This document shows positions 6,437 through 6,952 of a DNA stretch of 6,952 nucleotides, in pieces. Source of the DNA: Myxococcales bacterium (GTDB taxonomy: Bacteria; Myxococcota_C; UBA6777); the NCBI GenBank assembly GCA_027005175.1, contig JALTMC010000172.1, positions 1-6,952 of the forward strand, written 5' to 3'. Each line of letters opens with the position of its first letter. Position 1 is the first letter of the stretch. The notes under the pieces were generated by a model, which saw only the letters and a list, made by a program, of their open reading frames with translations, ran no database searches and had not been told where the DNA came from. The position numbers and the translations under genes were made by a program.

Positions 6437-6907
6437 TTATCGATGGTAGGGTTCATTTCGGAGAATCGTATATCCCCGGTAGATCTGTTCGAGAAGCAAG
6501 AGTAGTGCCAGTTGGTGAGGGAAGGTCAGGGGGGATAAGGAGAGTTGGGTATTTGCTTTTTGTTTGACCTCAGGGGAGAGGCCGGGACCGCTGCCGATGG
6601 CGAAGATCAGTCGCCCTGGTGTGAACTGGACCCATTGTTCCCAGTTTTCGGCCCATTCTGGGCTATCGTATTGTGCCCCTTCTTCGGTGAGGGCAAACAA
6701 TCGATCGCCAGGTTGGACAAGCTGGAGAATCCGATCCCCTTCTTTGGCGACAGCTTGTGCTTCGTTCTGGCGATGACTCTTTCGCTCTTCACGGATGCGG
6801 ATAAGCTCAACAGAGCCATATCGTTTGATCCGCTTGAGGTACTCCTCTATTCCAGGTTCCAGGTAGCGGTCTTTGAGGCGTCCAACGACGGCAACAACGA
6901 GTTTCAT
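6437..6907 (-). CDS. rlmH: 23S rRNA (pseudouridine1915-N3)-methyltransferase RlmH
   Basis: 156 residues, essentially the same length as E. coli RlmH. This SPOUT-class enzyme uses S-adenosylmethionine to methylate N3 of pseudouridine 1915 in helix 69 of 23S rRNA on the assembled 70S ribosome. Visible family landmarks are the start MKLVVAVVGRLKD, LTEEG (73-77), IGSGPGLSP (104-112), the SLSxLTFPH knot segment (123-131), EQIYR (140-144) and the terminal YHR. The usual IGGxxG glycine pattern is altered to IGSGPG, keeping three glycines; activity is still expected. The ATG overlaps the stop of the preceding minus-strand frame as ATGA, so translation is probably coupled, and no strong separate ribosome binding site is visible. 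It is the first complete gene of the minus-strand cluster. Confidence 0.96.
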   Translation of the reverse strand: MKLVVAVVGRLKDRYLEPGIEEYLKRIKRYGSVELIRIREERKSHRQNEAQAVAKEGDRILQLVQPGDRLFALTEEGAQYDSPEWAENWEQWVQFTPGRLIFAIGSGPGLSPEVKQKANTQLSLSPLTFPHQLALLLLLEQIYRGYTILRNEPYHR

Positions 6908-6952
6908 CCGACGTTGTCGAGCTTTTTGTCAGGCTCGATATCATCGCTTAGG
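6904..6952 (-). CDS. 3' end of an unidentified gene upstream of rlmH (possibly rsfS)
   Basis: A frame open from the window edge encodes the last 15 residues (LSDDIEPDKKLDNVG) and stops with TGA overlapping the rlmH ATG by 4 nt. Such an overlap is typical of a translationally coupled operon. In many bacteria the ribosomal silencing factor gene rsfS precedes rlmH, so that is the first guess, but 15 residues are too few to identify it. Confidence 0.5.
   Translation of the reverse strand, partial: LSDDIEPDKKLDNVG

Overview
The window is bacterial chromosome of roughly even base composition (judged by eye). It has two transcriptional halves facing each other. On the plus strand, nt 1-3878 hold a run of envelope or secreted-protein genes. 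On the minus strand, nt 6952-3849 hold a conserved housekeeping cluster followed by a membrane glycosyltransferase. Cysteine-rich modular secreted proteins with ephrin-receptor-like repeats and 'C..GC' modules beside ordinary bacterial rlmH and comF genes suggest a Myxococcota/Bradymonadia-type deltaproteobacterial relative. That assignment is inference from protein style, not from a marker gene.

Plus strand. (1) nt 2-2332 is the 3' part of a large gene whose start lies outside the window. It encodes at least three tandem TLDc domains, a family best known from eukaryotic OXR1/NCOA7/TBC1D24, separated and capped by cysteine-rich modules. Each complete TLDc copy carries six cysteines at matching positions, which points to an extracellular, disulfide-stabilised form. 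(2) nt 2447-3235 encodes a lysine- and cysteine-rich protein with a signal peptide, an ephrin-receptor-like N-terminal repeat and about four further cysteine repeats. Its 3' end is echoed 72 bp downstream, in frame, where the stop codon is replaced by Ser; a terminator-like hairpin follows. (3) nt 3384-3878 encodes a small membrane-anchored or exported protein with two TPR-like repeats.

Minus strand, in transcription order: the last 15 codons of an unidentified gene (overlapping rlmH by ATGA), rlmH (23S rRNA m3-pseudouridine 1915 methyltransferase), a comF-type zinc-ribbon/phosphoribosyltransferase gene, and a GT-C (AftB-like) polytopic glycosyltransferase. The comF-glycosyltransferase gap of 146 bp contains three perfect or near-perfect 20-bp tandem repeats. 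The copy nearest the gene supplies its only visible ribosome binding site. The glycosyltransferase and TPR genes converge and overlap by 30 bp.

No RNA gene, CRISPR array, insertion sequence or phage gene was seen. The most unusual content is the tandem secreted TLDc protein and its cysteine-rich neighbour.
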